Positions 37,558 to 45,005 of a stretch of DNA of 64,000 nucleotides are shown one piece after another (the stretch's first letter is position 1; the number at the start of each line of letters is the position of its first letter). Origin of the DNA: Bacillota bacterium (lineage in GTDB: Bacteria > Bacillota > Clostridia > Peptostreptococcales > Anaerovoracaceae); assembly GCA_030536355.1 (NCBI GenBank), contig JAUNQD010000006.1, forward strand, positions 1-64,000, read 5' to 3'. The translations under genes were made by a program, and so were the position numbers. Under the pieces are notes generated by a model. The model made no database searches and was not told where the DNA came from. It saw nothing but the letters and a program-made list of their open reading frames with translations.

Positions 37558-38076
37558 TTATTTGTTTGCTTCTCTGTAAGCCTTAGCGTCAGCTACGAAA
37601 TCAGGGTCAGCAAATTCAGGTCTCTGCAGTTCTTTCTTAACCATCAGAGTACCAGTTCCGTATGCAGCGATTTCAGGTGGGTTGATCATTTCAGCGCCTG
37701 ATCCGTTGATTACGTTGCCGTTTTCATCCTTTGAATCTCTCATCCACTTGTAAGCGAAGAACTTGCACTTGAATGAAGTGTTACCAACCTTTTCGATGTA
37801 TCCGCCGTATTCCATCCAGTCACCAGCGTATACTGGAGCAGTGTATCTAACTTCTTCGTATCCTACGAACAGTGATTCGTCACCGTGAAGTCTGATAGCC
37901 AGTTCAGTACCAACGTCTCCCCATGCAGTTACGATGTGTGCGCCTTCTACGAGTTCACCAGCATAGTGAGCATCGCCAGCTGACATTCTTGCCTTCAGGT
38001 TTACGTATGAACCGATCATCTTAGGGTTGTTTTCTCTTTCCATGATGCATTCTAAAACTGTCTTAATAGCTGCCAT
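37558..38076 (-). CDS. 3-aminobutyryl-CoA / beta-alanyl-CoA ammonia-lyase-like hotdog protein
   Basis: 172 residues with a hotdog fold. The segment MSAGDAHYAGELVEGAHIVTAWGDV, then LFVGYEEVRYTAPVYAGDWMEYGGYIEKVGNTS, closely follows the Kal / beta-alanyl-CoA:ammonia lyase family, which eliminates ammonia from a 3-amino-acyl-CoA to give the 2-enoyl-CoA in lysine or beta-alanine fermentation. It has a C-terminal extension of about 25 residues. The start at 38076 has AGGAGG nine bases upstream; the ATG at 38085 directly abuts it. It has its own consensus promoter and terminator and high-expression codon use. The other lysine fermentation genes are not in this window, so the exact substrate is open. 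Confidence 0.78.
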   Translation of the reverse strand: MAAIKTVLECIMERENNPKMIGSYVNLKARMSAGDAHYAGELVEGAHIVTAWGDVGTELAIRLHGDESLFVGYEEVRYTAPVYAGDWMEYGGYIEKVGNTSFKCKFFAYKWMRDSKDENGNVINGSGAEMINPPEIAAYGTGTLMVKKELQRPEFADPDFVADAKAYREANK

Positions 38077-38166
38077 TTTAATCATCCTCCTAAATTTTTA
38101 AGAAATTAAATTTTTATAATTTTTACGCCGTTTTTTATGTTAACAGCGCTTTTTACGTACATATTT

Positions 38167-38195
38167 ATAATACACCTTTGGTCCTGTACTGTCAA
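38167..38195 (-). promoter_or_regulatory. Promoter of the ammonia-lyase gene
   Basis: Minus strand TTGACA (38190-38195), a 17-base spacer and TATTAT (38167-38172). Just upstream of the -35 an inverted repeat ATGGATT-N7-AATCCAT (38195-38215) abuts the stop codon of the upstream gene and may be an operator or a weak terminator. Confidence 0.78.
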
Positions 38196-38215
38196 TGGAT
38201 TAGTTTGAAATCCAT

Positions 38216-38776
38216 TTAATTTCTGGGACCCTGAGGTATGTAATGACGGCCTGAATAATCATACTTGACATCTATTCTGTATAAAGCCGCCGCTATATCA
38301 TTTTCAGCCTTTGATCTTAATGCCGCCACTATCATTTCATCAGCCTTACAGTTGTTTTCGATGTAGTCGACATACTCTGCAATGCTGTTGAAATCATCAG
38401 CCTTTTCTCCGTTTACAGCAAATATCTCAAAGGATTCATTGAATACGAAAGCGTACATCTCCGCAAGATTATTCGTAGCCTCTATCGTCATCTTAAGCCC
38501 GTTTTCATGAAACATTTCACCGTTCAATTCTTTGAATGAAAGCGGTGCGGGATTTTCTTCATCTGCCGCCCTTTCAAGTTTTTCATGAAAATCTCTGATG
38601 CTTTGTCCGAGAACGTCTTTATTAGGTTCGTACCATGAATTCATGACATCCATGATCATAAGAGCCAGATTCTTTGTATCCGAACCGTACCATAATGATT
38701 CAAGGTGATATCCCCAGTCGTTTTCCACTATTATATTCACAAAGTAGATCTGACTGTATCTAGCATCTGTAGTCAT
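38216..38776 (-). CDS. Conserved-looking hypothetical protein
   Basis: 186 residues, acidic, no signal peptide or membrane helix. Aromatic-rich N-terminus (YSQIYFVNIIVENDWGYHLESLWYGSD) followed by a mostly helical region. I do not recognise the family. Located between an acylating aldehyde dehydrogenase and a CoA ammonia-lyase on the same strand, separated from each by a terminator or promoter, so it may be transcribed by read-through. Confidence 0.6.
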   Translation of the reverse strand: MTTDARYSQIYFVNIIVENDWGYHLESLWYGSDTKNLALMIMDVMNSWYEPNKDVLGQSIRDFHEKLERAADEENPAPLSFKELNGEMFHENGLKMTIEATNNLAEMYAFVFNESFEIFAVNGEKADDFNSIAEYVDYIENNCKADEMIVAALRSKAENDIAAALYRIDVKYDYSGRHYIPQGPRN

Positions 38777-38793
38777 AAACTAACCTCTCTTTT

Positions 38794-38823
38794 AAAAAGA
38801 CGGACAATAAATTGTCCGTCTTT
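38794..38823 (-). terminator. Terminator after the aldehyde dehydrogenase gene (AAGACGGAC stem)
   Basis: A 13-bp stem AAAGACGGACAAT / ATTGTCCGTCTTT with a 2-base loop followed by TTTTT on the minus strand. Confidence 0.88.
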
Positions 38824-38857
38824 GATTTTGTTTTTAAGTTACATGTATTGACTGTAA

Positions 38858-40210
38858 TTAGTCAGCGAACAGAACTGCTCCGTCAGGAAGTTCGATGTCC
38901 AGAGGCTTAACGATCTTGCAAACGTTTACCATGTGGATGTAGTCAACGTTTCCAGCCAGGATGTTGTTACCCCAAGTTCCGCAACCTTCTGATACTGCAG
39001 GTGACAGAGCGTTTGATGATGGACCCCATGCATCTGGTGTAGGCTGGTTGATCAGCATTCTAGCAACCGGGATTCTAGCTCCGGCATACAGAACGTGTTC
39101 TTCGTCGTTTGTGAACAGACCAGCTGTATGTCCAGTTCCGCCAGCTTCTTCCATGTTTCTTACTGCCATTTCAACAGCGTTTTCAAATGTGTCATAGCTC
39201 TTCAGGATAACTACAGGTCCCATGATTTCCTTACAAAGAACGTCAGCAGCTCCGATAGCGTCAACCTTCAGACCAACAACCTTAGTTCCTTCTGGTACTG
39301 CGAATCCAGCAGCTTCAGCGATAACGTCAACGTCCTTACCAACCAGACCTGAGTTGATGTGTCCGTCTTCGAACAGAGCGTCTCTGAACTTAGCAACGTC
39401 AGCAGCGTCTTCGAAGATAACAGCGCCGGCTGTCTTCAGTTCTGCGAAGAAATCAGCTTCAACTTCTTCTGGGTACAGAAGCAGGTTGTCACCGTCACAC
39501 AGGATACCGTTGTCTGAGCATACTGCTACGATTGACTTTTCTGCAGCGTCCTTCAGGTCATATCCTCTGTCAAGGATTGCTGGAGGGTTTCCTGGGCCTA
39601 CGCCGTAAGCAGGAGTTCCGGATGAGTAAGCAGCCTTAGTCAGTCCAGCACCGCCTGTAGCGATAACGAGGTCGCAGTTAGCCATCAGTTCCTGTGACTT
39701 TTCGATAGTTACGTCATTGATGATCTGAACGAGGTCTTCTGGAGCGCCACAAGCCTTCAGAGCCTGTCTGATCAGGTTTACAGTTTCAGTTGAAGTCTTT
39801 TCTGCACGTGGAGCAGGTGAGATGATTACAGCGTTCTTACCCTTAACTGCGTGCATGAAGTTTCCGAGTGGAGTTACTGTAGGGTTAGTTGCAGGTGTGA
39901 TAGCACCGATAACTCCGATTGGGTGTGCAGCTTCGATCAGACCCTGTGATGGATCTTCGTTGATGATACCAACTGATCTCTTATCTTTCAGGTAATCCCA
40001 GAAAGCTGTTGGAGTATCAGTGTTCTTGCAGATCTTGTCTTCGTAGCTGCCGAGGCCTGTTTCGTCAACAGCCAGTCTTGCTAAAGGTTCTGCGTTCTTG
40101 TAGATGATCTTAGCGCCTTCATATACCAGCTTGTCAACTTGTTCCTGAGTGTAATTGCTGATTTCAGCTACTGCTTTTCTTGCTCTTTCGATTTTGTTCT
40201 GAACAGTCAT
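38858..40210 (-). CDS. CoA-acylating aldehyde dehydrogenase
   Basis: 450-residue NAD(P)-dependent aldehyde dehydrogenase of the acylating (AdhE N-domain/EutE/SucD/SauS) group: short N-terminus, ITPATNPT nucleotide segment and the active-site cysteine C238 in SDNGILCDGDN, replacing the more common DNGTICASEQ. It interconverts an aldehyde and its acyl-CoA. The substrate could be acetaldehyde, succinate semialdehyde, sulfoacetaldehyde or another functionalised aldehyde. The start at 40210 has AAAAGGAG upstream; the longer frame to 40288 is a leader. Strong codon bias. It has its own promoter and a leader with a perfect inverted repeat. Confidence 0.85.
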   Translation of the reverse strand: MTVQNKIERARKAVAEISNYTQEQVDKLVYEGAKIIYKNAEPLARLAVDETGLGSYEDKICKNTDTPTAFWDYLKDKRSVGIINEDPSQGLIEAAHPIGVIGAITPATNPTVTPLGNFMHAVKGKNAVIISPAPRAEKTSTETVNLIRQALKACGAPEDLVQIINDVTIEKSQELMANCDLVIATGGAGLTKAAYSSGTPAYGVGPGNPPAILDRGYDLKDAAEKSIVAVCSDNGILCDGDNLLLYPEEVEADFFAELKTAGAVIFEDAADVAKFRDALFEDGHINSGLVGKDVDVIAEAAGFAVPEGTKVVGLKVDAIGAADVLCKEIMGPVVILKSYDTFENAVEMAVRNMEEAGGTGHTAGLFTNDEEHVLYAGARIPVARMLINQPTPDAWGPSSNALSPAVSEGCGTWGNNILAGNVDYIHMVNVCKIVKPLDIELPDGAVLFAD

Positions 40211-40270
40211 GTTTATCAATCTCCTTTTTCTTTTAACTATTCTTTTCAATTTTTTTATGGTGTATTTACT

Positions 40271-40297
40271 AAAACCATTAAGCTGCATAATGGTTTT
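40271..40297. promoter_or_regulatory. Perfect inverted repeat in the aldehyde dehydrogenase leader
   Basis: Arms AAAACCATTA (40271-40280) and TAATGGTTTT (40288-40297) with a 7-base spacer, just downstream of the -10 box. The symmetry and position suit an operator for a dimeric repressor; an RNA hairpin is the alternative. Confidence 0.6.
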
Positions 40298-40318
40298 GGT
40301 ATCAACTCATTTGGCTAT

Positions 40319-40348
40319 ATTTTAACACTGCCTTTAAAATGTTGTCAA
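40319..40348 (-). promoter_or_regulatory. Promoter of the aldehyde dehydrogenase gene
   Basis: Minus strand TTGACA (40343-40348), an 18-base spacer and TAAAAT (40319-40324). Confidence 0.78.
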
Positions 40349-40384
40349 GGCGTAGGCTGGCACTATTGCAGTACTAGTTTGCTG

Positions 40385-40418
40385 TAAAATAAGCCTTTTG
40401 CAGTGATTGCAAAAGGCT
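40385..40418 (-). terminator. Terminator of the ECF transporter operon
   Basis: Perfect 11-bp stem AGCCTTTTGCA / TGCAAAAGGCT with a 5-base loop followed by TATTTTA on the minus strand, a few bases after the last ecfT stop codon. Confidence 0.88.
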
Positions 40419-40425
40419 ATTTATT

Positions 40426-41310
40426 CTATACATTATTCGATGAAAGTTTTTTAAATTTATATTCTCCGATGATCTGCAGCCCCATAGGCATCAGCAGCAA
40501 AACAGCGTAAGCCGCATAAAACACATATGAAACAACTGTTATACGGTTCATGATTATTTCAGGATCGTAATATATCCACGTCTGATCCAGCATGATCGCC
40601 ATCACGATAAGAGTAAGGCATGCACATACTCCCACTACGAAACTACGATCTCTATTATCGAATCTGTAAATGCTGAAAGCTGTGCGCCCTTTTAGAGAAT
40701 ACCCTCTGCATTTCATAGAGCGTGCACTTTCCACGAAATTTTCCAAAGTCCAGGTTATCAATATAGAAAGAAGCCTCAGAACATTGATGAAACGTCTGAA
40801 GATGTTCCCGTCGCCCACACCTCTTCCGATGCCTTTCTGTGACACATTGATTCTTCGCGCTCTTTCCTTAATGCGAGGAACACTCCTCAGAATTATGGAA
40901 AGGAACAGGCTCAGCTTCGGTGATACGCGTCCGAACAGATATACTACTTTATCTGAAGAAAACACTGCAAAAAGGCAGCTTAGCCACATGATCAGAGCGG
41001 CTATAGTCATCCCCAGGATAAGCCCATACACTAAGGCTTCCAGAGTGATACTGTTACCGATAAAATTCTGTCTCAGCGGGGTCACACCAAAATGGTTATA
41101 ATATGAATAGAATCCCGCATAAAGAACTATCAGCGGTATCAGACAAAGGTCAAAAACGAGTCCTCTTATCTTATTGAGTTTCACTGAGTAGGCAAAAGAT
41201 GCTATGTATGATACGGCCACAAACACCGGATGATCGAATGCCACAGTAAACCCGATAGCTGCTGCAAAAAATATGAAGTTGATGGTCGGGTGATAACTGT
41301 CAAATCTCAT
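40426..41310 (-). CDS. ecfT: ECF transporter T component (second EcfT)
   Basis: 294 residues with about six membrane helices. The cytoplasmic coupling segment contains RRINVSQKGIGRG and SARSMKCRGYSLKGR, the conserved small-residue/RG motifs of EcfT that grip the ATPases. It begins directly after the S-component stop codon and ends the operon. Together with the other EcfT it is similar in plan (N-terminal YHPTINFIFFAAAI here, YSPIINFIFYIGAI there), so the two arose by duplication. Two T subunits in one operon are unusual for ECF systems. Confidence 0.85.
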   Translation of the reverse strand: MRFDSYHPTINFIFFAAAIGFTVAFDHPVFVAVSYIASFAYSVKLNKIRGLVFDLCLIPLIVLYAGFYSYYNHFGVTPLRQNFIGNSITLEALVYGLILGMTIAALIMWLSCLFAVFSSDKVVYLFGRVSPKLSLFLSIILRSVPRIKERARRINVSQKGIGRGVGDGNIFRRFINVLRLLSILITWTLENFVESARSMKCRGYSLKGRTAFSIYRFDNRDRSFVVGVCACLTLIVMAIMLDQTWIYYDPEIIMNRITVVSYVFYAAYAVLLLMPMGLQIIGEYKFKKLSSNNV

Positions 41311-42087
41311 TTATTCGTCCTTCCAGATAACTTCTTCAGGTTCCTTTTCTGCTTCCATCATGCCATACTTTATCTTGATGCGAGTAAGTTTCTCCATCAT
41401 AGGTTTTGTAAGCAGGAAGAGAGTCAACATTACCGCCACCGCATGGACTGCATTGATAGGAACTCCTGCCATATAAACAGTGAGTGCCGATGTAGTATCT
41501 ACCATTGACATCATCATAAACAGCGTACTTGTATCCAGAAGCGGTCCCACAAGCAGCATAATAACGAGGCCTCCGAATACGGTGACCTGCACTTTCCTGT
41601 TGCTGTCAAGGATGCCCTTCTCATGAAGAAGTCCCGCGAGAAATCCCGCCAAACCGAAGGCAAGCATCTGCCAAGGAGTCCACGGACCCTGACCGAATAT
41701 GAAGTTGCTGACAAATGCACTGACAGCACCTGTAAGGAAGCCTGCTCTGGCTCCAAATGCCATACCTGCAATGATTATGATCCCTATTATCGGCTTGAAT
41801 GCCGGAAGCATTATGAATGCCGCTCTGGAAGCGACTGCAATAGCGCATAGTACAGCTATTGTAACCAATTCTCTGGCCTGTGGTTTCCTGCTTTCGAAGC
41901 TTACGAAAAACGGTATCATCGAATAGAAAATGATCAGAACACTGGTAATATAGTACTTCCTATCGCCCAGCTGCCATCCGATAAAGATCGTTGCCGGCAC
42001 AAGGACGACTATTATGAGCAAGCACAGCCATGTAGATTTACTAAGTCCACCTTTTTTCTTTGTTTTATCTATAGATTTTTCCTGCAT
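41311..42087 (-). CDS. ECF transporter S component, candidate cobalamin-binding subunit
   Basis: 258 residues with two N-terminal helices (about 19-62) preceding a six-helix S-component core. GIIIIAGMAFGARAGFLTGAVSAFVSNFIFGQGPWTPWQM is typical of S components of the CbrT-like group. It provides substrate specificity for the transporter encoded around it. The substrate is inferred to be cobalamin or a precursor from the cobalamin riboswitch at the head of the operon, not from the binding site. The start overlaps the double-ATPase gene by 19 bases. Confidence 0.78.
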   Translation of the reverse strand: MQEKSIDKTKKKGGLSKSTWLCLLIIVVLVPATIFIGWQLGDRKYYITSVLIIFYSMIPFFVSFESRKPQARELVTIAVLCAIAVASRAAFIMLPAFKPIIGIIIIAGMAFGARAGFLTGAVSAFVSNFIFGQGPWTPWQMLAFGLAGFLAGLLHEKGILDSNRKVQVTVFGGLVIMLLVGPLLDTSTLFMMMSMVDTTSALTVYMAGVPINAVHAVAVMLTLFLLTKPMMEKLTRIKIKYGMMEAEKEPEEVIWKDE

Positions 42088-43748
42088 AATTCAATTACAT
42101 CCTCATTATTTATAGCGTTGTCGAATACGTGTCGGCTCATTCTGTTGGCCGCAGTTGTGTAGAAGCTGTTCTGTGAGAAGAATCTGTTAGGAGTATTTGT
42201 AGTGATGATGCTTCCGTCAAAGAACATACTTACAACATCAGCGTATTTAGCGCAGAATTCCACATCATGGGAAACCATAACTATAGTCACTCCCTGCTCT
42301 GTCAGTTTCTTCAAGATCTCAGCCAGCTTCAGTTTGAAGAAATTATCGATGCCCTTAGTCGGCTCATCCAAAAGCAGGATCTTAGGCTTAGTGAGAAGCA
42401 CCTTGGCAAGGGCTGCTCTCTGCTGCTCTCCTCCTGAGAGGTCATACGGATGACTATCCAAAAGCTCACTGATCTCGCAAAGGCGCGCGATATCTTCCAC
42501 TGCCGTGGAGTCTGCTCTTTCCTTGCTGCTGAGCATCTCCGCCAGATCTTCTCTGACAGTTTTCTTCACGAAAAGGCTCTGAGGGTCCTGAGGCAGCATG
42601 GCCAGATGTTCTCTGAAAAGCTCACCCTTCTTATACTTGTCTGCAGTCTTGCCTTCTATGAATATCTTCCCTCTGTATGGTTTGCATATATTACATATGG
42701 CTTTAAGGGTAGTAGATTTACCTGTACCGTTTCCGCCTACGATGGCGAAGAGATGTCCCCTAGGGACTCTGAAGGAAACGCCTTTTAAGATGTCCGGTGC
42801 ATCCTTTTCATATCTGAACCAGGCTTCTTTAACGATAAGGGCACAGTCTTCAGGTTCAGGGTCCAGCAGGGTCATATTGCCGGTGTCATCTATCTGTGTT
42901 ACCTCAGGCTTTTTATCCTTGAACATTTCGCTGAGCCATGTGCCGCCTTCTCTTACAGTAAGCGGACACTCCTTATCATTAGGCACTCCGTAATACACCT
43001 GAACAGGAGTAGGCATTGCTGCGAACATCTCACTGTTTTCCTTTCTCAGGAATTCACCTATCTTTCGCGGTTCATCTTCTGCAATGATGCGGCCTTTTTC
43101 CATAACAACGACTTTATCGGAAGCATGGAAAATATCTTCCAATCTATGTTCAGTGATTATTATCGTAGTTCTCAATTCTAAATTTATTTTTTTGACTGTA
43201 TTGAGGAAGTCAGCTGCCGCGATCGGGTCCAGCTGGCTTGTCGGTTCGTCCAGGATCAGCACGTCAGGCTGCATCGCCATGATGGACGCTAAGTTGAGAA
43301 GTTGTTTCTGCCCTCCGGAAAGTTCAGACACATTCTTATGGAACCACCCCTGGATACCGAAATAGCTGGCCATTTCAGCTACTCTAAGACGGATAGTCTT
43401 CTGATCGAGACCAAGACTTTCAAGACCGAAAGCCAGCTCATGCCAAACTTTATCGGTAACTATCTGATTGTCAGGATTCTGCATAACGTAACCGATCCTT
43501 GATGACTGCTCTCTAAGGTCTATATCTTCCAGATCGCGCCCATCGAAATACACTTTACCTGTTCTTTGTCCATGAGGAGTCAGCACGCTCTTAAGATGCT
43601 TGAGCAGGGTCGTTTTACCGCTGCCGCTCTTGCCGCACACAGTAACATACTGACCTCTTTCGATGGTCAGATCGATATTTATAAGACTTCTTTTTCCGTC
43701 TGCTGAAGGATATGCGAAGTTCAGATCTTTGATCTCAAAATGTGCCAT
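42069..43748 (-). CDS. ECF transporter energizing ATPase, two ABC domains fused
   Basis: 559 residues with two ATPase domains in one chain. Domain 1: Walker A GKSGSGKTT near residue 37, signature LSGGQKQLLNLA, Walker B VLILDEPTS. Domain 2: GGNGTGKST near 340, LSGGEQQRAALA, ILLLDEPTKG. Fused EcfA-EcfA' proteins replace the usual pair. The 28-base overlap with the upstream EcfT and the overlap with the downstream S gene mean the operon is translationally coupled. Confidence 0.9.
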   Translation of the reverse strand: MAHFEIKDLNFAYPSADGKRSLINIDLTIERGQYVTVCGKSGSGKTTLLKHLKSVLTPHGQRTGKVYFDGRDLEDIDLREQSSRIGYVMQNPDNQIVTDKVWHELAFGLESLGLDQKTIRLRVAEMASYFGIQGWFHKNVSELSGGQKQLLNLASIMAMQPDVLILDEPTSQLDPIAAADFLNTVKKINLELRTTIIITEHRLEDIFHASDKVVVMEKGRIIAEDEPRKIGEFLRKENSEMFAAMPTPVQVYYGVPNDKECPLTVREGGTWLSEMFKDKKPEVTQIDDTGNMTLLDPEPEDCALIVKEAWFRYEKDAPDILKGVSFRVPRGHLFAIVGGNGTGKSTTLKAICNICKPYRGKIFIEGKTADKYKKGELFREHLAMLPQDPQSLFVKKTVREDLAEMLSSKERADSTAVEDIARLCEISELLDSHPYDLSGGEQQRAALAKVLLTKPKILLLDEPTKGIDNFFKLKLAEILKKLTEQGVTIVMVSHDVEFCAKYADVVSMFFDGSIITTNTPNRFFSQNSFYTTAANRMSRHVFDNAINNEDVIELCRKNL

Positions 43749-44611
43749 GTAAGTGCCTCCAATAAATTAAGTGCTGTAGGTATAGCTAAGAATATGAAAT
43801 ATGCTATCGCTCCGAAAACTGTCCATTGATTCGATGCCAGCGATATGTCCGGTGTGTAGGTAGCTGTCGTTCCGCCTTTTAGGCCGCATAGGAATACTGC
43901 TGCCAAGAGCAACAACATAATGATGAGTAACAATCTGTCTCTTGTTTCGAATTTATATATGCTGAAGTTGGTTCGCTTGCCCGTTCCGTACCCCCTAGAT
44001 CTCATGCTGTCTGCAGTGATTATGCCGCCTTCAAAAGCCCAACTGGTGAGAGCCGAAACTATGGTGAGCCCATCTTCCGCCTTTTCTCGCTTGCTTTCCG
44101 AATCGGCGCCCTTTCCAATTCCTTTTCTTGCTCCTGCTATCTGCTTTATCTTCTTTTGATAATTAGGCACCAGTCTCAGCACCATTGTCAGTATCAGCGA
44201 TGCAGACGGCAGTGTTTTGCCAAACAGATATATGAACTTGTCGCTGGTCATAACCTCATTATATGATAGAAACCACAGAATCACAGATACGAACATTGCT
44301 CCGAGTGCGATCCCGTAGCAAAGAGCTTCAAACGTATATGGCCTATCATTGAAATATGTGAACAGCACTATGCTGCCTCTCGTATTCACCAGTGGATTTA
44401 TGACAGCAAGAACGATCCATACAGGGATCATGCCGAGAACTATTTTGATGCCCCTGCTTCCCCTGATAGTCAGGTAATATGCAGCCGACAGGATCACAGC
44501 ACACACCAAAAATGCAGGGTGTATGAAAAACATCCCGCAGATTATCGCGCCGATATAAAATATGAAGTTGATGATCGGGCTGTACGCCGAGAAAGTGTCC
44601 TGTCCTGACAT
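43721..44611 (-). CDS. ecfT: ECF transporter T component (first EcfT)
   Basis: 296 residues with about six membrane helices and the coupling motifs IAGARKGIGKG and SMRSRGYGTGKR. First gene of the four-gene ECF operon, located directly downstream of a cobalamin riboswitch and its terminator. With the ATPase, S and second T genes it forms a complete group II-type (dedicated) ECF importer. Confidence 0.87.
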   Translation of the reverse strand: MSGQDTFSAYSPIINFIFYIGAIICGMFFIHPAFLVCAVILSAAYYLTIRGSRGIKIVLGMIPVWIVLAVINPLVNTRGSIVLFTYFNDRPYTFEALCYGIALGAMFVSVILWFLSYNEVMTSDKFIYLFGKTLPSASLILTMVLRLVPNYQKKIKQIAGARKGIGKGADSESKREKAEDGLTIVSALTSWAFEGGIITADSMRSRGYGTGKRTNFSIYKFETRDRLLLIIMLLLLAAVFLCGLKGGTTATYTPDISLASNQWTVFGAIAYFIFLAIPTALNLLEALTWHILRSKI

Positions 44612-44644
44612 GTGTTATATTCCTGTCTTTAACTTTGTTGATGC

Positions 44645-44676
44645 AAATAAAAAGCACCCATCTTCACGGGTGCCTG
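44645..44676 (-). terminator. Riboswitch-controlled terminator before the ECF operon
   Basis: Stem GGCACCC / GGGTGC(T) with an 8-base loop followed by TTTTTATTT on the minus strand, between the aptamer and the first ecfT gene. Confidence 0.82.
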
Positions 44677-44737
44677 ATCATCAATAACTTAAATAACTCA
44701 TTTTTGATAAACCGTTGTCTCACCTCAGAAGACTTAC

Positions 44738-44941
44738 GCTAAAGCATTGACGGTCTACCGACTTGATCTTTCATGGGCTTTGGTCATTCTTGGTTTTCGC
44801 CCAAACCTACTCAGATGCCTTCCCACAGATCTAGTCTGCAGTGGCTGCTTCGAAAACCTTCGAATGCTTATCCTTTCGTAAATTTCACGGTTGCTGAGAC
44901 ACAGTGCCGGACTTACACCGGCTTCCATTTGTCATGCATTG
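44738..44941 (-). promoter_or_regulatory. Cobalamin riboswitch upstream of the ECF operon
   Basis: On the minus strand the order of conserved blocks fits the cobalamin aptamer (RF00174): GGAAGCCGGTGTAAGTCCGG, then GCAACCGTGA, then CCACTG paired with CTGTGGGAAGGCATC, and a B12-box-like AAGTCGGTAGACCGTC at 44744-44764. The B12 box is a variant (compare AAGTCAGGAGACCTGC at the other three sites). A terminator follows, so cobalamin should switch the transporter off by premature termination. Confidence 0.82.
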
Positions 44942-44963
44942 ATTATATTTGCTTGTCGTTAAT

Positions 44964-44992
44964 ATAATAAGTCATTATGAGGAGAAAAACAA
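44964..44992 (-). promoter_or_regulatory. Promoter of the ECF operon
   Basis: Minus strand TTGTTT (44987-44992), a 17-base spacer and TATTAT (44964-44969), just upstream of the aptamer 5' end. Confidence 0.6.
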
Positions 44993-45005
44993 TAGTTTTT
45001 GTCCT

